From Prinia subflava (lineage: Eukaryota; Chordata; Aves; Passeriformes; Cisticolidae): a DNA stretch of 64,000 bases. Numbering within the stretch: the stretch's first letter is position 1; every line of letters begins with the position of its first letter. The notes below the pieces were generated by a model. The model saw nothing but the letters and a program-made list of their open reading frames with translations. It was not told the origin of the DNA and did no database searches. A program made the position numbers and the translations under genes. Shown piece after piece: positions 1 through 13,537 of this stretch. Location of the stretch: contig NC_086251.1 in assembly GCF_021018805.1 (NCBI RefSeq), positions 46,880,767 through 46,944,766 on the forward strand, written 5' to 3'.

Positions 1-3000
1 TGCTGGCTGTGTGCAGCTTTGTGAATGAAACACTGGCAGCTGAACAATCAAAAACAATTGGCAAATTCAGATTCAGGTTTAAACTTTGTTAGTGGCCTCT
101 TTCTTGTTAATCAAATGAAACACTTCTGTCTCCCTCTGATCCTCAAATACAGTGTATTTGATGTTCATGTGCAGAGGAAATTTTACACCTTTAAACCTCC
201 CCATCTCCCAGTTTATATCGTGTCAGTCATGCAGTTCCTGATTTTTCCTTTCTGGATCAATATGAACATCTTTAGTACTTTTATGATTTGTCTCTGTAAA
301 AATTATCAGGAAAACAAAAGCCAGAAAAGAATGGTCATTTAAATCAAGGGGTAATTCTAGAAGCACAAATGGGTAGGAGGGTCCCAGGGTAAACCTGCCT
401 TAGAAATGAAAGTTCTCCTGGCATTGGAAGAGCACAGCTCTGGAGCAAACTCTCTCTGAGAAGTCATGGGGAAAAAAAAAAAGGCTAATTTTTGCTCAAG
501 CCTTACCAAATGGGATAGACTATGTGGTGATCTGGACCCAAATAACAAAACCAAGCCGATGTCTCATCACCATTACGGCACTTGAAGGGAGGTTAAGTAG
601 CCAGGACTGTCTATTATAGTGTATTTCAATAAGAGTTTTATGGCAAAATCCTTGTTTTTCCTTTGTCCAACCAGTCTCCCTTTCCTAACTGAAAAGTTGT
701 CTCATTTTTTTGGCTTGAATTTGGCTGTAGATTTTAAATATTGTGTAGCAATTACAGATCATGCTCATTATGCCCACAGCAAACTAAGCAGAAGAAGAGC
801 TTTCAGTCAAATCCATCAGATTCTGGCCATCTTATGCAGCTCCCTTGCTTTGTTTTGGTTTTTTTCCTCAGTTAAAAAGCCCTGAGTGTTTTGCAGTGAT
901 GTTATTAGGGAACTGCCTGCATGCATATAAACAGTGTTGTCACATTATTTCCATATGTCCAAGTGATTAACTCAGCTTCTGCCTCTCTTTATTTTGTTGT
1001 TTTTTAGATAACTAACAGAGTTTCTTAAGTGTGTACTCTGGTCAATGAGCTCAAGAGCTAATGCTCAAAGAGGAGGACTTACTGGGAAGTAAAAAGAAGA
1101 GCTCAAAAGTATTTATGACCCTCTGTCTGGTGAGGTTGAAGGCTGATCTGAGGCAATAGTGACAGGTATGCTATTATCATGTGCCAAATATTTAATTTTT
1201 TGCTGGAACAAGTTTGATAGTGACAGTTGACTTCCCCCAGGGCAAGTGGCCTCTTCTGGATGTTATCTTGCCTGTCAGCCTTGTTGATGTCTTGAAGGAC
1301 AAGCTGAGACCTAACTGGGAGCTGGATAGCAAAGGGCTCATGCACAGGGATGAGCCCTGGGCTGTGGGTAGGTGGGATTAGCAAACTTGGTGTTATAAGT
1401 GCCAAGCTCTATGTGTTATGGGGTAATTGGAAAATTTCAATCTTCAGGAGTGCACAAACTCAGTTACCCAAATAGTCATTGCCTGAATTATTCACAACCC
1501 ATTTAAAATGTAAAGAAACTAAACATAAGATATATGGACATAAATCATGGTGAGATGTTCTGTGTCCAAGACTGCAACCCAGCTCCCATTACTATCTCCT
1601 TTTCTCACTCCTTTATAACTTAGGAAATAAAATTAAAAGAGAAACATCAATTTTGGAGCAAATATGTTTGGGTTGGTCACTCTCCAAGACGAATATTATG
1701 GAGGAATTTGACTATCACCTTTATGCCTTCACCAATAAGTGTTGTTTATTTTTCTTTAAAAAGAAAACTAACAAAGAAATTAAATGCAAAATGTTCTAGT
1801 GGACAAGTTCCAGGATATGTCCAAGAAAAGTTTCTAATTACCTCATTGTGCAACACAAAGGTTAATATAAAGTTATATAAAATATTTTCTCCAGTATAAC
1901 TCATACCTTGCAGACCATCAAGGGCCCAGGTTTTCAAAGTCAGTAATATCTCAGTTGAAAAAAGAACAGAAACTGCAGAATGGCAAGTATTTTGGAAAAA
2001 AATACTGCCTCTTTTCAATGCAGTGCTATTCCATAAACAGTGCCTACTTGGATGATGTTAGAGGATGCAAGCTCGCAGGCCAAATGAACTTTAAAAATAT
2101 ACTCTGCAATAATCTCCTCACAGTGAAAAATGCATGTGTGTCTAACAAGTATCTTGTTGCTATTAAGAAATTAGTAAGTTAAAATAAGAGAAACTACTGT
2201 AATTGGGCGCTATAAAAGTGGTTCTAGCATCAAAGAAGGCTCAGGATCTGGGGTTTGGCTCAGGTCCTAAAGACAGTTCAAAAAGCTCTGTGGATGGCTT
2301 AGTAAATTCCTAGACATCAGCAGTATTTGTAGGCAACAAGATTGGTGAATTCAATGTATGTACATATTTTATGATATGGAAATATTGCAAAATCATTTTA
2401 CATGTCTTGATCCGCATGGCTGTGACGATACCTTCATGGGTGGCTGAGTGAGTGCACCCTTTTTGACCCACTGAAATAGTGAAGGTGTTCAGTAGTGTTT
2501 GGATTAGCTCTTACAAATACTGTATCCCCTCAGCTATAATTTATGTTAACAGCTGATGTGAACATTGAGTACTTGGAACTGCACAGATGAGGTCGATATT
2601 ACCAGGTGCACTGCAATCCTATGAGGTGCTGAGAGATTTCTAATGAAGTCAGCAACAGGGAGACTGTCAGCTTCTGGCTGGCTTGAGGCTTTGCAGAACA
2701 CAAATTAGATCCTATCTGATTCTCTGAACTTTTCCTGGGAATGTTCACTCTTTTGTGCTGGCTCGTTATTGCTCTGCTTTATTACAGCTTATGACAAACT
2801 AACAGAGTAATAAGAGTCAAGTTTTTTTATAATCATATTGGAGTAGTGATTTAACAGGACATCATGTTTTTCTGGGGAGATTTTACAAAGCTTGTTTTAG
2901 TAATTTGAATGAAAACACACAAAGCAGTGCAGTTCCATTACCCAGTTAAAGATCATTGGAACAAATACACAACATCATATGTAATAGAGTTGGAAGGCTT

Positions 3001-6000
3001 TTTTATTTGGAACAACATACTGAAGAATTGCTCCAATTAGACTGATGTTTGTCCAGACCATCTTTGTGGGACTTGAAAAGCAATTACTGTGCTCTTCTTG
3101 CTGTTCTTTTCTGGATTTTTCTTGCGTTCCTCACCCTTTCTTAATCCCCTGGCTTGCTTGGTTCATGGCTACTGCAAGCCATGCAATTTAAGAAAAGTCC
3201 TACAGCTTGGGCTGTTGTGGTTTTAGCCATGCATATATGTTCAAACAAAAAGGGAAAATAGGCAGTATTTGAAGATAGACAGGGTCTGTTGATATGGCCA
3301 TAGAGGTCTCTCTGAGGACCTGGAAACCTGTCAAATGAGGCATGGGAAACAGGAGGACACACACTTTTTTCTCCACACTTTATTCACACAGAAAACATCA
3401 GGGTTTGAGCTCTCTCTGTGTCTGGCAGTCTCCTGGACATGAACATTTTGTGCACGACCACAGATGGGAAAGACGGCATGCTCTTGAATCTTAAGAAGAT
3501 AGCAGTCTACAGAGATGCTGTCCTGCTGGGAGCCTGTCCAGTCCTTAGTGTGCAGACCTGGTTCTTGGTGCCTCTCCCACATTCCCCCTCTCTGCAGCAC
3601 TTGCCTCTGCTGCTGGTTTCCTGGCATGCAGTTGTACTGCAGCTGCAGTGGAGGTCCTTGCTCTGTTTTCCAGTGTGGATTTCAGATTTCAGTGCTGCAG
3701 TAAAAGCCATCCCAGGAGTTTTCTGGAAGTTGCACAAACTCAGGGACTGGTAGTGTTCATCAGGAGAGGACATGAGCCTGGAAGGTAGCCCCCAGGTGCT
3801 TCATCCCTCAGGATCTGCCCATTCTCATGTAAATCATACTAGGGTTTAGGATTAATTTTGCTTTCTTCACATAAATTTTACTTAAACTTAAGTCTTACAG
3901 CTGACTACCTCTTTCTGCTTTGCAGCATATAGGATGAATATAACTTGTTCTCTGAAACATTGGATGATGTTCAGGAGGGTTTCAAAGACTTGTGACCTGT
4001 TGAAATAATAACTGTAAACCTCCTGAGAGTCCTGGTAATATTTTAACCAGTCATCCTTCTTCCAGATAGTGAAAAAACCCTGTATCACCCTATGTCTGCA
4101 CACGTAGCACTAGAATGATTCATCATGCTTCCCTTCTTTCTCAGAAGCTGCCTGCACAGCCGTGTGGTCCTCACATGTCCCCCTGCAGAACTGAACTGGG
4201 CATCTTTTCAGAATTACACACAAAAATGTTTGCACCATAATCACAAGATAGAAGGAGCTTTGGGGTTTTTTGCAGGCATTTGGATGTATGCATTTGTTTG
4301 CTACAAGCTATTTCCAGCTTCGGTGGTAGATATAGTGGTCACAAAAGGGTTAATAACTTCTCTGCAGTTGCTAGGTAATGCTGTCTTATCATTGGGACCA
4401 CTTACTAGTTAGTGACAGCCTTTCTGATGATGTAATGCTTAAATAGTCATTGTGGAGTGCATTAAATTGCATTTTTATTTCTCTTGTTTCCTTTAGAAAG
4501 CTAGGAAATGAAACATAAAATGATATTATGGCTGCATGGATAAATCAACCAAAAGCCAGAAAATACAGGAGCTGAACATTAGTCCAAGGAGACATCTTCA
4601 GCTCTGAGAGAGTGAGCTCTTTTGTTAATGTATTGTAGTACGGCTTCTGTTAAAAAGTGTTGTTTCTTCATAGTTCTTGGACCAAAGTAGATTGAAATGA
4701 CGAATCCACATGGTGGGTCACTTCAATACTAAACATGGAAATGTCAAACGGGCTTTAGTACAGTTAAACAATTCTTTGTATGCTTTATTTTTTTTCCTAT
4801 TTCTGTTTAATTCAGCAATTAGAGTCATTCTTATAAAACAACAAGCACTGTTGGGATTCAGATTGCTTTTGGACACAGACCAAACTTCTCAAACCCACAT
4901 GCAAACCAAGGTGCAGCCAGAACTCATGCAGTCAGGTCAGTTCAGAGGTGCATTCTTTGGGTATCAGATCTGAAGTAATTGCTAATTTGTTTCTAGGTAA
5001 CAGGAAAACACATTAAAGTGAATACAACTATTCAATAAACATTTAATTCTCATTTTGATTCATTTCACTCAGCCAAGTGGTCCAACTACATGTCCCTTCT
5101 TTTCTAGACTGGGAAATACTGCAGGAAGGAGCTGAGACTCAGTGGGGTTTTAGACCCTTTAAATCCTCAGAACCTGAGAGCCCTTGACCCTGGCTGTGGC
5201 AGACCCCACCTGTGCTTGCCCTCAGCCTCCTGGGACCCCTTCCTCCATTCCCTGTTCTTTCCTGCTCCCATTGGACCAGGGCTGCTTTGCTGATGTCTTT
5301 CACAAGGCAACACAACCCCAACCAAGGCTGCTCTAAAGTGAGAACAGTGCAGTTTCAGCAAGTAGTCCCAGACCAGCACTCCAATTCTTCCTCCACGTGG
5401 CCTTTTCTTTTTCTCCATGAAAAAGAAATAGTATTGGGAGTCTGGAGACTTGGGGCAATTACAGTGTCTGACTATCTTTTCGTGCAAGCAAGGCAAATCC
5501 ACTTGTGGATGCTGTTCCTGAGGCAGGACCTTACTTTAGATTAGATAGCAGTCACATCATGGAGAAGCTGGTATTTATATAGCTGGCACCAAACAGTGGA
5601 GAGAGAAAGGTACAGTTAAACAACAGGTTCTTTTTTTCATCTCTTTGCATGATCATTTGTGAATATTTCGGTGGCTAGGAGAAACTGCATGCTCACTCAA
5701 ACCTATGTAAATGTGCCGAACTCAGCCCAGATGCTGCTGAGAGGGGCTGTCTTAGCCAGCAACAGTGGCAACCCAGAATCTTTGTACTTCCCATTTGTCA
5801 AATTAAAAGGTCCTATTTCAGGCTTTCCCTTATGTATACTCCTACAGTGGACACATGAAAGGAGACCAATCGCTCCCTGACTGAGGTATGTGTGGGACTC
5901 AGTGTCAGGAGAGAACAAGAAATCTGCAGGCTTCAGCACCCAGCTTTTGTATACTGCTGGAAAACTAGCAGGAATAAAATATGCATGCTGAAAAGAAAAG

Positions 6001-7911
6001 GGAAATAATTGTTTCCTTACATGAGCCTTTCTCTGGGATCTAGGACATGCAGTCTTAATAATGGTGGACATTACACAGAAAACAATGCACAGGGTGAGAT
6101 CATTCTTGTAGACAGGTTCAGTACAGGCATTATTTAACAGCACTGCAGAGTACAGAGATTGTTTGCAGGGCAAGTCTCTCCTATGACAGGTCATTCAAAT
6201 GCTTGTGGCAAGTGCAGTTACTGCTGATATGACAAAGTGGTAGCAGGAAAATAACTGACTACTGACTGTGAACCACTTTAGATAGAAAGATTTTATTATG
6301 CTGAGTTTTAGCCCATGTGTAGGTAGCTATAATAAGTAGGATGAAGTATCACCATAGCTGGGAATGGGATTACCAGTCACATTTTATTCCATTTGATTAG
6401 ATAGGAGATTTCATCCTACTCACTTGTATCATCTCAGAAAATATAATCCTCTAATACAAATATCTAATACAAAGCATCATTCCAGCAGAACGAGCAGAAC
6501 TGTTTTGACGTTGTCCTGTTTTGTACTTGTGTTTCTCCCCACATAGAGCAGGGGGTAGGAAGATGCCTGTTGCAATGCTGAAGTTATGCATGGAAGGCTG
6601 ACACGTGTTTATGAGGTGAAGTCTGGTGTACTGATTGGCTCATTTCTTCAGTTCTGAATCCTTCATTAACAGTGGTGCCATGTCTGATGCATGAGAAGCA
6701 TTTGAGAGAGTTACAGAAACATTAAAGGCTTTAAGGGAAGAAAGTTTAGCTCCACAAACCAAGACCATCAGAGATAATCCCAGATGATAATTCCCTCACT
6801 ATTTCCCACATAAGTAATAAAATCACAACAGAGAGTGAAACAGGATGGTGAGTGATTGCACCTCATTACTACTGAAACTGAACCATCATGTTGGTTCTCT
6901 TTGCAAATACTTTTCAGTTTAAGTATCAGTGCTCTCTGCAGTCACCAGTTACACCGATGTACACTTATAACCATGCTGTCTGAGCTTCCTGCCTGTGATG
7001 CCAGCAATTCCTGCTGCCCTGCCACCCAGAGAAATCACACAGCATGCCAGTAGTCCTCTTCTCCTCTTCCAAGCATAAACCTTGCCAAAATGTGGCCCAG
7101 AATTATTTACCTGGTCTGTAATGCATCTAATTGCAGATAACTACAGCCGCCTGAATCAGTACCTGGGGTAGATGTGGTAGTGCTGCTCACAGTGAGCAGT
7201 GTTTCCTCTTCAGTTTCCTTTGGCTTGTAAGAGGCAGAATATTGTCCTCATTCACTGGCTTTGTTGCAGCAGATGCAGACTTTGCTTTAGCTAACATAAG
7301 AAAAACACAGATCAAAACCAAATAGTGGAACAAACATATATTTCCAGTCTCCATTTTTCTAGGTGTATCTGAGCCTAGAACAGTGTCTGTCCAAAATGTT
7401 TCCCAACACTTTGCAGCCTCTGCATGGATCCACAAATCTTCCCTGTTCTTGCAATCCTTTTCTTTTACTATGGTTTATTCTGCAAGTGGCAATATTTTAG
7501 CTGATATAAAAGCCTTCTCCAAAGCTTTCTTTTTGTCCCTACTTGCGCCTTGCCAGGTTAATGATTCTAGCAACAACATCTGGCTTCTGTGTTCAGCTAC
7601 TGCCAGTTCCCAGCCTCTGCTGTGACCAAATTATCTGTCTGGTTTTACCTCCAGGCAGCCCTTGAAGGGCCCCCAGCACCCCTGTGGGGCATGTGGCCCT
7701 ACACACACACGTGAATCCGAGACACCAGTGGTTCTGGGCAGAAAGGGGAGACTGAGGGCCCTGTGGGGAGCTCTGCTCCATCTTCCTTCACCTTACACCA
7801 CCCAGGCCTAATCCTAGAATGAGAATGTCTGTTTAATCCTCCACTCAAACCCTCCCATGTTAGCTTTGTCTGCAGGATTTGGCTCCTGACAAGTAATTTC
7901 TATCCTCTGCA
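1..7911. other. Non-coding, single-copy-looking DNA
   Basis: No gene is supported in this stretch. Open frames are at most about 160 codons, occur on both strands at once and resemble no family I know. There is an 11-A run at 472-482. A GC-richer patch at about 3360-3770 has a minus-strand AATAAA (3379-3384) and is discussed in the findings. At about 4470-4496 a pyrimidine-rich run ends in an AG resembling a splice acceptor, but every downstream frame closes within a few codons, so no exon is called. No recognisable transposon lies in the rest. Confidence 0.6.
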
Positions 7912-8393
7912 TATCACAGAGTCACAGAATCACTAGGTTGGAAGAGACCTTCAAGATCATCGGGTCCAACCCTTGCCCTAACACCTCAATTAAGCCATGT
8001 CACCAGGTGCCACATCCAATCTTTTTTTAAAACACATCCAGTGATGCTGACTCCACCACCTCCCTGGGCAGGTCATTCCAGTATTTTATTATTCTTTCCA
8101 TGAAATTTTTTTTCCTAATATCCAACCTATATTTCCCTTGGTGTAGCTTAAGACTGTGTCCTCTTGTTCTGTGAGTTGCTGCTTGGAGAAAGAGACCAAC
8201 CCCACCTGAGCACAGCCACCTTTCAGGAGGTTGTAGAGAGTGCTAAGGGCACCCCTGAGTCTACTTTTCTCCAGGCTGAACAACCCCAGCTCCCTCAGCT
8301 GTTCCTCACAGGGTTTCTGTTCCCAGCCCCTCACCAGCCTCATTGCCCCCTCTGGATGTGCTCAAGTGTCTCAATGTCCTTCCTAAACTGGAC
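7912..8393 (-). mobile_element. CR1 LINE, 5'-truncated 3' fragment
   Basis: The left edge carries the CR1 3' tail in reverse complement (TCACAGAGTCACAGAATCAC), followed by GGTTGGAAGAGACCTTCAAG, so the element is transcribed leftwards. Further right are the usual landmarks of avian CR1 seen in reverse: CTCCACCACCTCCCTGGGCA, a CTTTCCATGAAATTTTTTTTCCTAA block, and TTCTCCAGGCTGAACAACCC. Similarity fades near 8393, which I take as the 5' truncation point typical of CR1. CR1 insertions do not make clean target-site duplications and none was seen. The family call is firm; the subfamily cannot be named by eye. Confidence 0.93.
8089..8390 (-). pseudogene. Decayed CR1 ORF2 C-terminal coding remnant
   Basis: Minus-strand translation gives CR1 ORF2 C-terminal sequence in two frames. 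Upstream is [13 protein letters not shown], then a frame change near 8345, then MRLVRGWEQ with [18 protein letters not shown] in the next frame. The [14 protein letters not shown] block lies just after the reverse transcriptase domain in CR1 ORF2 proteins. The frame break, and the loss of the usual conserved HWNRLP-type end further left, show that this copy is dead. It is the coding part of the CR1 at 7912-8393, not a separate gene. Without the catalytic domains it has no activity. Confidence 0.85.
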
Positions 8394-10874
8394 GTTGGCT
8401 ATGCTGGGTCATTCTCATCAAATGGCTGCAGAGGTTTGTTCATGCCTGTCCCCTTCTTAATAAAACTGCAATTTGGGAAGAAGACTTCATTTTGCTGATT
8501 TTTTCTGGCTATTTATTGTACTGGATTTCTAAGCCACTTACATTTGGCTCGGTGATTCCTCAAAAAGGGAATGGTGCCTATTGTAGTTAACCCTGTACAA
8601 TGTCTAATGAATAATTAAATAGCATGTTGTCTGTAGTTCAGCTTCGTCAGTTTGGTCAGTCAGTTGCTGGTTTGCTGCTTCTATCAAACAAAAACAAGCT
8701 GTGAAGCTTGTTTAAAATTCAGCATTTGCTAATTAGCATTGTTTCGAATGTAATTCTAAGTGCCACTTCTTCAGGCAATTCAAGAGAGCAATGTAGAACT
8801 TTAGTGTCTCTATGGAGACCATCTATAATTTCAAAGACAGAAACAACAGTTTAATGCCTTGTAATACTTAAAAAATCACCAGTAGCTCTTTCCAAAATAC
8901 CCCCATAATACCAATAAAGAAAGGATGGGGCCCTGTTAATATACAAAGCCAGTTTGTTGAAGATCACTGAATTGTCATAGAGATGATTCAGTGAAACTAG
9001 TTGAGGGCTAAGTTAAAGCATCAGGATTAGTCTCAGGGGTGTAAATTAAATACTGAATAAATATTTAAAATGCAAAAGATCGAATTGTTAGGCACATGTA
9101 GCAGCTGTAGGAAGGTAAAACCATTTTGTTAGATTTATGTACAGAAACACCAAGAAATGAATTCAACAGCCCTGCTAACCATCTGGCTCACAGGACCACC
9201 AGACACAACTGATCTTGATTTCCAGGGCAGAAGTGAAGAGGGTTAGATCACCCACACTGGGCATCTTGCCTCCAGCAATGCCTCATATCCAATACCTCAG
9301 AGAAAAGCAGCACTGGGATGACACAAAGGCAGGGTCTCCTGTGAATAACCAGTGACCACACAGGAAAGCTCTCCTGGATGAGCAATGCAAGGTTTGTGTA
9401 CAAATCTGTGTCTTCTCCTGAATGGGATATTATGGCTGGTCAAAACCCAGGGCTGAAATTGGTGGTGCTGCAGCCTACCAGGGAGAGGAGATGTGGCTGC
9501 CTGCAGAAGGGCATCAGGATAAATGCAGCTCCTGGAGTTCCTCAGGCTTGCAGAGAGGTCACTGACTCCTTGGAAACTCTCAAATTATTGACAGAGAATG
9601 GTGCTGGGTATGATGTAGGAAAAATATACAGAGCAAAAGCCACGTTCCCTACAACCAAGGAGCAAAATAAAGGTGAAAGCAGATGGGGCAGGAGAAGAGG
9701 TACCAGCAGCTGTGAAAGAGCTCCAGTTCAGACCTATGCTTTGCACTGGGCAGCCTCAGGGAGCTTCCTCCTCTGGTGGCATGTCAGGACAGAGGAAGGG
9801 TGGGAAAGGGAAACTAGGAAAGGATGAAGAGACAGGAGAGAGCCTGGGTGGGGAGCAAAGTCCTTCTCAAATTTGGTGGAGACACTGGATATGAGGAGGG
9901 ATAAGCCCTGTTCCACAGTCAATGAGGAAACACAGCACTTTGAAAGGCTCAGCTCTGTATCAGGCAGATTTTGGGCAAAATTTCTTTGTGCCCTGAATTT
10001 CACAGCTGAAAAGGAACATGGTGAGTACAAATCTCACCATGCAACCTGTGAGAAGATGTAGGAATAAAGGCATGCTACTCTGTCTGAAAAGAACCAGCAG
10101 AAGTTAAAGAGAACATCTAAAACAGAGGTCTTTTTTGCTTAGAGGTCCATACCTATTTCAAGGTTTCCTTGAAAACTTCTGCTCTCCTGGTGTGAAATAT
10201 CTTAAAATAAATAATGCTATCATCTCCAATGGTGCATTATAACCAGAGTGGGAGTTTTGAAAAAAAAAAGCGGAAATATGTGGTGTCATTTCTAGCTGAG
10301 CTGATCAGAGATCAGTTTTCTTACATTCTTAGAGGTATTTTAATACAGTAGGCTTTCTTATTGTATCTAGTTAGATCACAGGAAAGATTTACTACTCAAA
10401 ATTGTAAAGGAATACATTTTAACATGTTCATTGTCTTATTTCCATTGCCCTTTTGACAATAGTGTTCATTATTGTCTATAAAAATAGACATTTAATGAGA
10501 TGTTTACGTCATTTAATAAAGTCTAATATTTTTTGCCTGGAGTACCTTATCCGCTTAGTTTTATTTTCTACCTTAGATACAAGTTAACTACATAACTCGA
10601 TATTAATAGTGAACAGGAATTTTTTTCTTTAATACAAATAATTCTATTTTTTCCTTATTATTCACACACTGTTCCAGCTGATGCCAACTCACTGTATTTT
10701 GTGTTTCACATGCAGCAGTATTTTTCTAGAAGAAACAAATGTTTTTTGCACACCAGCTCTAGTTTTTAGGTACTATGGGATTTTTTTGTCTTGTGACATC
10801 GTCATTTGGTGCACCAGCTATAGGATTGAAGGAATGCTTTGGTAAGGGCAGATTTCACAAGTCCTACTTGGCAT
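8394..10874. other. Non-coding DNA between CR1 fragments
   Basis: No gene or transposon is recognised. A perfect 9-bp inverted repeat with a GTGA loop lies at 8692-8713. An AT-rich part at about 10200-10640 includes a 7-bp hairpin (TGTCTAT AAAA ATAGACA, 10473-10490). Frames of up to about 150 codons at 9378-9827 look accidental: they have mixed composition, no known motif and an overlapping frame on the other strand. Confidence 0.55.
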
Positions 10875-11002
10875 ATAGAATCATAGAATCATAGACTGGC
10901 TTAGGTTTCAAGAGACCTAAAAATCATCTCACTCTCTCTGCTGTGGGCAGGAAGACCTTTCACTGGACCACGTTGCTCAAGAGCCCCATCCAGCCTGGTG
11001 GC
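10875..11002 (-). mobile_element. CR1 LINE 3' end, short fragment
   Basis: Begins with two and a half tandem copies of the CR1 tail octamer in reverse complement (TAGAATCATAGAATCATAGA). This is followed by GGCTTAGGTTTCAAGAGACC and the CACTGGACCACGTTGCTCAA block, which matches the CR1 3' UTR (typical form: ACTAGACCAGGTTGCTCA). Similarity stops at about 11002 after CCCCATCCAGCCTGG. Only about 130 bp of 3' UTR survives, with no ORF2 sequence. Orientation is leftwards, as for the other CR1 pieces here. Confidence 0.88.
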
Positions 11003-13537
11003 TCACCCCACTGCTGTCTGTGCCAGCTTGATGCTCAGCTCTCTCATTTTTGTTTCCTCTTTCCTCTTTATCTCTTTGCTGTCCCAATGCACACTCTTGC
11101 TATATGTGAAATATTATCAGAGCCCTCAGCATTCATGTTGAGATACTTTCCTCATGGAAGCTGCAGCCTCACCCTGAGATCCTGCTCCCTCCAGGTGGTA
11201 GGAGCTGGTGCAGCCACAGAGCTGTGCACACAGCAGCTGTCCAGTGTCTGGACAAAGGAGGCTGTTCTGCAATCAAATGTCTGCTCCAGCACAGGTTCAA
11301 CCGCTGGTCCATGCTGCAAACCACAGGTTTGAGTCTTCCATCACAGCTGTGACTGAAGAGGTGAATAGCTGGAAGCCCCACATCCACAGAGCAAGCAGTG
11401 TACCGGGGCAGAGCTGGCCGTGCCAAGCCAAACAGCAGGAGAGTCAGATCAAGCCAGCTGTATTTTGCCCAGAGTCTTACCCTCAAGTATCATCCTTTTT
11501 AATCGGCCAACATTTGCCTGAACTTGTGCCTCCTCAACACAGCCATATTTCTGTTGAACTTTTTTATTTTCTGGTGGATCAGCATTACTTGACTAGGACA
11601 AAAAAAAGAAATAAGTACCCCATTAAAAATGCTACCTCCTTTCACCCCCAGCTCCAGTAAGAGAATCTTACATGGATCCACACAGCTGGAATCAGCTGGA
11701 CTTTTTATCACTAAGGCATCCTGCCTGGAGCCAAAGAGGCCCCACCTCTCTAATCAGATGTATAACCATGCTGAAAATAAAAGAAAAAAATAGATTCCCC
11801 CTCATTCCACTTTCTTTCTGTTTGCTGGCATAAATAGATACATGACTTATCTCAAGAGTCTGATGCCTTCTGACCCACTGGATTGCACTTCAGATTTCTG
11901 CTTCTCTTTTAACATCACGTCTCTTCAACTTCAGACTAGGTCAGCTATTATTGTGTTAAGAATATTAGAAATGTTTTTAAAACTGTAGTAAATTAAAACC
12001 TACCATTTCTTATGTGTGTCTTCTTCCTTTCCAGTGACATTGTTTGGGCAATAGATCATAAAAATACCTCACTAAAGTGATGTATGGCACTAATCTATCA
12101 TGTGAGCACCATCTTTTTGGTGATATATTAGAACAATGCATCATTAAAACATCATTGTTGTGGATATATATTACTCAGCTACTGACTGGCTAGCAGCAAT
12201 ACATATATATATGGGAATTAGATGAGTTTAATGTATTAAATCAAAAGTGCATGGATTTGAATCTAAAATAATAATATCCAAATGCTGTTAAGAATGGTGT
12301 TAGGCCATATATTAATAGCTATAATAAGAGACACCACAAGACATTTCAATTAAAAAAATCAAATGCTGTTTTAAGGAAATGGTAGAAGCTGCCTTTCTGC
12401 CACCCAAGTTGTTTTTCTGTTTCAGAACGGGCCAGAAAGGAAAGTAAAAGTCAGAATGAAAAGTATAGGTCAATAGTCCAAAGGCATCACTGCCCCCCAC
12501 AGCTTTGATGGAAAATAGGAAAAACAAGAAAAGCAAATTAGAACATTTAAATGGAGAAAAAGTAGTACACTTCTTTTAGGTTTTGCTGACAGCTTTGGGT
12601 CTTTCTCAAATGCCTGACTTTGAAGGTTAAACAGGGTCTCTGATCTTTATTAAACTGAAGTGAGGTAGATCATGGGTGTAGGCACTAATAAACAGAGTGA
12701 AAGGGAAACATGATGTATGTTATGATTCATTAGTGTCTAGCAAATTATGTGATTTTTGTCCTGAAGTATTTGTTGAATTCCCAATCTTTCTCTAGAATGA
12801 TTTCGTCTGCCCAAATGAAATTATGGGGTCACATTTGTTGAGGGAAATCTGTATTGACAGAGCCCTTTCCAGACCATTTCCTCTCATGCCAGAACATGAT
12901 GAACCTGCTGTTTTTCAGTGTTGTTTGTTCTTCCTGCCCCCTCAGCTTTTGGGAGTATTCAGGAAACAGGGGGTTAGGAAAAGGCCATTGCATTATTCTG
13001 TAGCAGCCCTTTTTGCCTCCAAGTGAAAGATAAAGCAGAAGCTGTGTTGTGAACCTTTGTCTGCTCTGGTTCCATTGGGGGATGTTTTTGTTTTTTGTAG
13101 GAATTCTCAATGACCTGAAAGCTAACTTTTTTATTAATCGTCTGCTTTTCACTTTACAAGGTACGGATGTTCTACATGGTTAGAATTTCATTTCTTTAGA
13201 ATTTAGAATTTAGAAATTCATGAAATGAATTTCATTTCATAACCCACCTTTGAACCATAGAAAAATTAACTAATTTTTCAGAAGCACAGCAAAGTATAAC
13301 TACTCCTTGATCCAAACTCAAGGAGCACATATTTGTCCAAGTTGGAATTGCAGTTAGTAAGCTCCCTCAGTGTCTTCTTAGAATTTAAACCATATTTACC
13401 TTCCAGAACTTTCAATGGTCCTTTACATTTGTAAACCACTTTTAGTCAGTCTGATTTCTTGTATTACATTTACTAGCATAACCAAATTTTCACTGCCCAC
13501 TGTCGTAGCACAATAGTTTCATCTCAGTAATATAAAA
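11003..13537. other. Non-coding DNA
   Basis: No gene is supported. Overlapping frames on both strands at 11.2-11.7 kb (to about 150 codons) have no recognised domain. Near 12.2 kb there is a short (TA)n run (about 12200-12212). At about 13180-13240 there is an AT-rich cluster with three tandem TTTAGAA units and a GAATTTCATTTC motif repeated about 35 bp apart. Confidence 0.5.

Noticed and set aside
4470..4500. Strong splice-acceptor-like run ending in TTTCCTTTAG
   Set aside because: All three downstream frames stop quickly and no matching donor with coding sequence follows; may be chance.
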